30,540 nt of DNA from Gammaproteobacteria bacterium (lineage in GTDB: Bacteria > Pseudomonadota > Gammaproteobacteria > Competibacterales > Competibacteraceae). The stretch is taken from contig PWUP01000209.1 in NCBI GenBank assembly GCA_003562535.1, positions 1 to 30,540 of the forward strand, given 5' to 3'. The notes under the pieces were generated by a model, which made no database searches, was not told where the DNA came from, and saw only the letters and a list, made by a program, of their open reading frames with translations. Below are positions 25,785 through 30,540 of the stretch, in pieces (within the stretch, counting starts at the first letter, position 1; each line of letters starts with the position of its first letter). The position numbers were made by a program, and so were the translations under genes.

Positions 25785-26786
25785 ATGGATTTAACAACGA
25801 CGTATATGGGGATACCTCTGCAACATCCTATCGTGGCCTCTGCTTCGCCGCTGTCGAGCAGTGTGGCCGGTATTCGACGCCTAGAAGATGCCGGAGCCGC
25901 TGCTGTGGTTCTGTTCTCGCTGTTCGAGGAGCAGTTACGGCATGAAAGCGCGGCGCTAGAACATCTGATGATGGCTGGCACGGAGAGCTTTGCCGAATCG
26001 CTCAATTATTTTCCAGAAATTGATGATTACTCGGTCGGTCCCGATCATTACTTGGAACTGCTGCGTGAGGCCAGTGCGGCGGTGGATATTCCCCTGATCG
26101 GCAGTTTAAACGGCATCACCAATGACGGTTGGACTGAATACGCTCGGTTGATGCAGCAGGCGGGGGCTAAAGGCATCGAGCTGAATATTTACTACATTCC
26201 CGCCGACTTAACCACCAGCGGACGCGATATTGAGCAGCGCTACCTTGATATCGTCACCGCAGTGAAGTCCTCGGTGACTGTGCCGGTGGCGGTTAAACTC
26301 AGTCCGTTTTTCAGCGCCATCGGTGCGATGGCCAAAGCGCTGGACGAGGCTGGAGCGGATGCCTTGGTGCTGTTTAACCGTTTCTATCAACCCGATTTTG
26401 ACCTAGAAGCGTTAGAAGTTGCACCCAATCTGCACCTGAGCAGTCCCGAGGAAATCCGTTTACCCCTGTTGTGGATCGCCATTTTGTACGGCCAGTTGTC
26501 GGCTTCCTTAGCGGCAACCCGGGGGGTGGACAGCTCGATCGAAGTGGTCAAATACCTGATGGCCGGAGCCGATGCGGTGATGACCACCTCGGCTTTACTG
26601 AAACATGGTGTGGATCACCTAGGTGTTCTGCGTGATGGTTTGCACACTTGGCTGGAAAACCACGAGTATATGTCTGTGCAGCAAATGCAAGGTTCGATGA
26701 GCCAGCGTAATGTCGCTGATCCTACGGCTTTTGAACGAGCGAATTACATTAAAACCTTGGAAAGTTATAAGCTGCCCTATAGTTAA
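25785..26786 (+). CDS. Dihydroorotate dehydrogenase-like (PreA/PyrD-fold) flavoprotein
   Basis: A 333-residue TIM-barrel protein of the dihydroorotate/dihydropyrimidine dehydrogenase superfamily. GIPLQHPIVASASPLS near the N-terminus and GADAVMTTSALL near the C-terminus fit the FMN-binding barrel, and VAVKLSP (168-174) keeps the barrel lysine K171. The segment where these enzymes normally show NxSCPN (or a Ser) reads ELNIYYIPAD (132-141), so the catalytic base is not apparent and pyrimidine synthesis is unlikely. There is no C-terminal ferredoxin domain as in PreA. The start is ATG 25785 with AAGGGG 8 bp upstream; the longer open frame begins inside the hairpin. Placement 64 bp after nifJ suggests a role tied to PFOR or the GltD-like flavoprotein. 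The true substrate is unknown. Confidence 0.85.
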   Translation: MDLTTTYMGIPLQHPIVASASPLSSSVAGIRRLEDAGAAAVVLFSLFEEQLRHESAALEHLMMAGTESFAESLNYFPEIDDYSVGPDHYLELLREASAAVDIPLIGSLNGITNDGWTEYARLMQQAGAKGIELNIYYIPADLTTSGRDIEQRYLDIVTAVKSSVTVPVAVKLSPFFSAIGAMAKALDEAGADALVLFNRFYQPDFDLEALEVAPNLHLSSPEEIRLPLLWIAILYGQLSASLAATRGVDSSIEVVKYLMAGADAVMTTSALLKHGVDHLGVLRDGLHTWLENHEYMSVQQMQGSMSQRNVADPTAFERANYIKTLESYKLPYS

Positions 26787-26902
26787 TTAAGCGTCATACT
26801 GTTGTTGCCTAATGCAGTCGGATCGGCTAGCCTGTACCGACGAGGTGCCTAAGCACAGGATGTGCTGAATATGCGAGTAGTCTTCAAGAACACGCTTCCC
26901 TA

Positions 26903-29900
26903 ATGCCCCCAACCACCAAAATTCTACTGGTTGACGATGATCTAACCAGCCTAAACATGCTCTCACAGGCTCTGAGTGAGCAGTACGATGTGCTGCTGGC
27001 CACTTCGGGAGCCACTGCCCTGGAATTGGCCGAGCCCACTCTACCGGCTCTCATCTTATTGGATGTGATGATGCCGGAAATGGATGGGCTGGAAACCTTA
27101 CGGTGTCTGCGTGACAGCGACTGGGGGCACGATATCCCCGTGATTCTGGTCACTGCGGATAATCGCACGACGACCCAAGTGTCTGGCCTCAGGCAGGGGG
27201 CTGACGATTTCATTGCCAAGCCGGTAATTACACCAGTAGTGCAGGCACGGGTACGCAATGTGTTGGAACGACACCAGTTGCTGGATCGGTTGCGCAAGCA
27301 AGAAGAGCAATACCGCAGGCTGTCAGAAGATGCGCCTCTATACATCAGTGCTTTTTTACCAGATGGGACATTGACCTATGTTAATAAAGCGCTGGCGCAA
27401 TTAGCTCAATTACCTCCTGACGATCTGCTAGGGCGGCGTTTCTACGATTGGTTGATACCTGAAGAACAGGTGCGCATCAAGCAACGACTGGCGGCACTGA
27501 CCCCAGAACAACCGGTGGACAACCACGAGCAAACCTACTACGCCCCAGACGGCCAACAGCGCATTCTGCAGTGGATCAACCGTGCTTTTTTCGATACATC
27601 AGACACCTTGCTATTTTATCAATCAATCGGTTGTGATATTACTGAGCGTAAACAACAAGAAGCAGAGGAAAAACGCATCAATGAAGTGCTCAATATTACC
27701 GGTCATATTGCGGGTGTCGGCGCATGGGAATTAGATATCCCAACTCAGCGACTGTGGTGGTCTGAGGAAACGTTCCGCATTCATGGTTTGGAACCCGGCG
27801 CACAACCCGATGTAGCTACCGCTATTGAGTATTATGCTCCTACCTCACGCCCAATGATTGCTGCAGCGGTTGAACAAGGCGCACGCAACGGCACACCTTG
27901 GGATTTAACATTAGAGGTTGTCCGAGCGGATGGCCAACGCATCTGGGTACGCACCTTGGGTGTAGCCAAACTCGTCGATGGGCACCCCCAGCGTCTTATC
28001 GGGGCGTTTCATGATATCACCGAGCGCAAACGCTTTGAAGACCGGCTGAAACTGGCCGCCAGTGTCTTTGAGCACTCCAGTGAAGGCATCACCATCACCG
28101 ATGCCCACGGGACCATTCTGGACGTAAACGCCGCCTTTACTCAGATCACGGGGTACAGCCGTGAGGAAGTGCTGGGAAAAAACCCTCGGATTCTCAATTC
28201 AGGCCGCCAAAGCCGGGCGTTCTATGAGCAGATGTGGCACAGCCTACGCACCCAGGGGAGCTGGGCAGGGGAGATCTGGAACCGGCGCAAGAATGGTGAA
28301 GTGTATGCTGAGCTGCTGACCATCAGTGCGATACACGATAAAGATCGCCAAGTGCAGCGGTATATTGCCTTGTTTTCAGACGTGTCAGCACAAAAAGAAC
28401 ATCAGCGTCAGTTGGAGCAGATTGCACACTACGATGTGCTCACCGGTTTACCGAATCGAGTGCTGCTGGCCGACCGTCTGCGTCAAGCAATGGCGCAGAC
28501 AATGCGACGGGGTGAGCAGATTGCAGTGGCCTACCTGGATCTGGATGGCTTCAAAACCATCAATGACTGCTACGGTCATGAGGCCGGTGATCGCTTGTTG
28601 ATCAGGATCGCTAAGCGCATCAAGCGGATTCTGCGCCAAGGCGATACCTTAGCTCGCCCAGGCGGTGATGAGTTTGTGGTGGTATTTAATGATTTATCCA
28701 CTATGGATGAATGTTTGCCGCTGTTACGCCGCTTGCTCAATACCGTCAGTGAATCGGTCGATACGGAAGAACAAGGGATGCAAGTCTCGGCCAGTCTGGG
28801 AGTCAGTACCTACCCCCAAGCTGAGCCGATTGATGCCGATCAGTTGCTGCGCCAAGCCGATCAAGCCATGTATCAGGCTAAATTATCCGGTAAAAACCGC
28901 TACCATCTGTTTGATGCCGTCCATGACCGTGCACTACGCGAACGCCATGAAAGCCGCAAGCGTATCCACCAAGCCTTGGTCAATAACGAGTTCATTTTGT
29001 ATTACCAGCCGAAGGTCAATATGCGCCACGGCACAGTCATCGGCGCTGAGGCACTGATCCGCTGGCAACATCCTGAACGTGGTGTGTTAGCGCCAGGGGC
29101 GTTTCTGCCGCTGATCGACCATCATCCTTTAATGATTGAGCTGGGGGATTGGGTCATCGCAACCGCAGTGGCTCAGATCAGCGCTTGGCGGGCAGCGGGT
29201 CTTGTCCTGCCGATTAGTGTGAACATTGATGCGTTGCAACTGGCTCAAGCGGATTTTATCGATAAACTGCGCACGACTTTAAGCCGGTATCCTGAGGTAC
29301 AAGCCAGTGGTCTAGAGCTAGAAATTTTAGAAACCAGCACTCTGCAAGATATTGATCAAGTTTCAGAAATTTTGTGTGCTGGACGAGATCTGGGTCTATC
29401 CTTTGCGCTGGATGATTTCGGCACCGGCTACTCCTCGCTCAGTTACCTGAAGCGCTTGCCCGTGGAAACGCTCAAGATTGATCAGAGTTTTGTCCGCGAT
29501 ATGCTGGATGATCCCGATGATTTAGCCATTCTCGAAGGCATCATCAGTCTGGCCGAAGCCTTTCGACGTACCGTGATTGCCGAAGGCGTGGAAACCACCG
29601 CCCACGGTGAATTACTGCTGCAACTCGGCTGCGAACTGGGTCAAGGCTATGCCATTGCGCGGCCTATGCCTGCCGCTCAGATTCCTGATTGGTGCGCTCA
29701 GTGGCAGCCGGAAGCATTATGGACGACTACCGAGCCGATTGCCCATCATCAGATATCCATACTGTTCGCCATGGTTGAGCATCGGGCATGGTATACGGCC
29801 TTGTGGCGTTATCTCAATGATGAACACTCCCAAGCCCCTGCACTGGGTAGCGATCAATGTCATTTAGGGCACTGGTTGGATAATCAAATTCAGAGTAATC

Positions 29901-30088
29901 AAGCCAATGCGGCAGACTACGCTGCAATCATCCGCCTGCACCAGAGTATTCACCAACAGGCTATTAATCTGGTTGAACTCAAGCAGGCTGGTGATAAAGC
30001 TAAGGCAGTAGCGCATTTCCAAGACATTGAAGCCTTGCATGAGAACATCAACCAAGCATTGCGGCGGTTGATGGTTGAGAACCATTAA
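26903..30088 (+). CDS. Response regulator with REC-PAS-PAS-PAS-GGDEF-EAL and C-terminal CZB zinc-binding domain
   Basis: A 1061-residue soluble c-di-GMP signalling protein. The receiver (about 5-120) has D11, D12, phospho-acceptor D54, T84 and K106. Three PAS segments follow at about 137-255, 262-378 and 383-500. The GGDEF domain has an intact GGDEF (587-591) and an I-site RxxD (R578, D581) at the usual distance. The EAL domain (about 685-930) keeps EAL (716-718), DDFGTG (837-842), LKIDQ and AEGVET, so both cyclase and phosphodiesterase could work. The last 110 residues form a CZB-type domain with H960, C986, H1013 and H1017; their spacing closely follows the zinc ligands of E. coli DgcZ. No transmembrane segment, and no partner kinase in the window. 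The ATG at 26903 lacks a clear Shine-Dalgarno. Confidence 0.93.
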   Translation: MPPTTKILLVDDDLTSLNMLSQALSEQYDVLLATSGATALELAEPTLPALILLDVMMPEMDGLETLRCLRDSDWGHDIPVILVTADNRTTTQVSGLRQGADDFIAKPVITPVVQARVRNVLERHQLLDRLRKQEEQYRRLSEDAPLYISAFLPDGTLTYVNKALAQLAQLPPDDLLGRRFYDWLIPEEQVRIKQRLAALTPEQPVDNHEQTYYAPDGQQRILQWINRAFFDTSDTLLFYQSIGCDITERKQQEAEEKRINEVLNITGHIAGVGAWELDIPTQRLWWSEETFRIHGLEPGAQPDVATAIEYYAPTSRPMIAAAVEQGARNGTPWDLTLEVVRADGQRIWVRTLGVAKLVDGHPQRLIGAFHDITERKRFEDRLKLAASVFEHSSEGITITDAHGTILDVNAAFTQITGYSREEVLGKNPRILNSGRQSRAFYEQMWHSLRTQGSWAGEIWNRRKNGEVYAELLTISAIHDKDRQVQRYIALFSDVSAQKEHQRQLEQIAHYDVLTGLPNRVLLADRLRQAMAQTMRRGEQIAVAYLDLDGFKTINDCYGHEAGDRLLIRIAKRIKRILRQGDTLARPGGDEFVVVFNDLSTMDECLPLLRRLLNTVSESVDTEEQGMQVSASLGVSTYPQAEPIDADQLLRQADQAMYQAKLSGKNRYHLFDAVHDRALRERHESRKRIHQALVNNEFILYYQPKVNMRHGTVIGAEALIRWQHPERGVLAPGAFLPLIDHHPLMIELGDWVIATAVAQISAWRAAGLVLPISVNIDALQLAQADFIDKLRTTLSRYPEVQASGLELEILETSTLQDIDQVSEILCAGRDLGLSFALDDFGTGYSSLSYLKRLPVETLKIDQSFVRDMLDDPDDLAILEGIISLAEAFRRTVIAEGVETTAHGELLLQLGCELGQGYAIARPMPAAQIPDWCAQWQPEALWTTTEPIAHHQISILFAMVEHRAWYTALWRYLNDEHSQAPALGSDQCHLGHWLDNQIQSNQANAADYAAIIRLHQSIHQQAINLVELKQAGDKAKAVAHFQDIEALHENINQALRRLMVENH

Positions 30089-30112
30089 GCCGGTGACGGA
30101 GCAAAAAACAGT

Positions 30113-30540
30113 TCAGTTGCTTGGCACTAAGCGCAATAACGGTCCATTCGGCTCATCCACCAGAACATAAATTAAGCCTTGATGAACGGCAACGTCACGA
30201 ATACGATACCGTTTTTCGGTCAACATGCGATGTTCAGTGGTGATCACCCTGCCTTGGCGTTCAAAACGGCCCAAATAACGGTGGGCGAGGTTGCCCATAA
30301 GCACTTGTCCTTGCCAATCGGGAAAGGCATCCCCCTGATAAAAGGCCAAACCCGAGGGTGGAAAGCCTTGCTGTCCATCTGGGTAGTGCCCATCAATCCA
30401 GTAATAGATGGGATCAACAGTATTCGGGTCCTGTGGGGGCTGGACACCAATCGGTGCCTGGCTGTCATATTCGCGTGACCAAGTGGCAATAGGCCATCCA
30501 TAGTTGCCACCAGGATGATCAACAATATTGATCTCATCCC
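30113..30540 (-). CDS. PQQ-dependent sugar dehydrogenase (YliI/Asd-like), C-terminal part, cut by right window edge
   Basis: The minus-strand frame is open from the window edge to the stop at 30113 and gives 141 residues. It reads VDHPGGNYGWPIATWSREYD near the edge, then GFPPSGLAFYQGDAFPDWQG and LMGNLAHRYLGR. These are typical of the last blades of soluble aldose sugar dehydrogenases of the glucose/sorbosone dehydrogenase beta-propeller family. These enzymes are periplasmic and oxidise sugars with PQQ. The N-terminus with signal peptide and most PQQ ligands lies outside. It converges on the c-di-GMP gene with 24 bp between the stops. A methionine at 30349 would give a false short start. Confidence 0.88.
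   Translation of the reverse strand, partial: DEINIVDHPGGNYGWPIATWSREYDSQAPIGVQPPQDPNTVDPIYYWIDGHYPDGQQGFPPSGLAFYQGDAFPDWQGQVLMGNLAHRYLGRFERQGRVITTEHRMLTEKRYRIRDVAVHQGLIYVLVDEPNGPLLRLVPSN

Noticed and set aside
1..30540. CRISPR arrays, tRNA or rRNA genes
   Set aside because: No regularly spaced repeats and no tRNA- or rRNA-like segments were seen on either strand.

Overview
The window reads as chromosomal DNA of a moderately GC-rich gammaproteobacterium. Support comes from a full-length ParE of gammaproteobacterial type, a Cox15-type heme A synthase, a long (about 300 aa) PurC, the 1.6 kb-codon NAD-glutamate dehydrogenase and a MaeB hybrid malic enzyme. The gene set mixes oxygen respiration (heme A) with ferredoxin-linked pyruvate metabolism (PFOR) and alpha-glucan synthesis from trehalose (GlgE route). 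That mix would fit a facultative, glycogen- or glucan-storing organism, for example a Competibacteraceae-like bacterium, but the family is inference and I cannot name the species.

Layout. 1-670: mobile-element debris. The first codons of an IS607-type resolvase run off the left edge on the minus strand. Facing the other way is a decayed IS607 element in which the end of tnpA is joined to the middle of tnpB. A truncated copy of a dispersed repeat follows. 672-3537 (minus): a fused DctQM TRAP transporter gene behind a heme A synthase gene. 3812-6701 (plus): parE and purC. 6711-6810: a 100-bp MITE-like repeat with inverted ends. 6835-14161 (plus): large NAD-glutamate dehydrogenase and NADP-malic enzyme (maeB). 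14088-20061 (minus): glgE, then a treS-maltokinase fusion, a REP-like hairpin, and a NUDIX hydrolase whose 3' end overlaps maeB. 20340-26786 (plus): a GltD-like flavoprotein with extra Fe-S clusters, a further copy of the repeat, single-chain pyruvate:ferredoxin oxidoreductase (nifJ), a perfect 12-bp hairpin, and a dihydroorotate-dehydrogenase-like protein. 26903-30088 (plus): a REC-PAS-PAS-PAS-GGDEF-EAL protein ending in a zinc-binding CZB domain. 30113-30540 (minus): the C-terminal part of a PQQ-type sugar dehydrogenase, cut by the right edge.

How the genes work together. GDH gives 2-oxoglutarate and NADH, MaeB gives pyruvate and NADPH, and PFOR turns pyruvate into acetyl-CoA and reduced ferredoxin. 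The GltD-like flavoprotein next to PFOR is the obvious candidate to move electrons between ferredoxin and NAD(P)H. TreS-maltokinase makes maltose-1-phosphate from trehalose, and GlgE polymerises it into alpha-glucan. The most interesting candidates for something under-described are: the PFOR trio with its DHOD-like member that lacks the usual catalytic motif; the short repeat family, one copy of which sits inside that trio; the tnpA-tnpB deletion derivative; and the zinc-sensing tail on a dual c-di-GMP enzyme.
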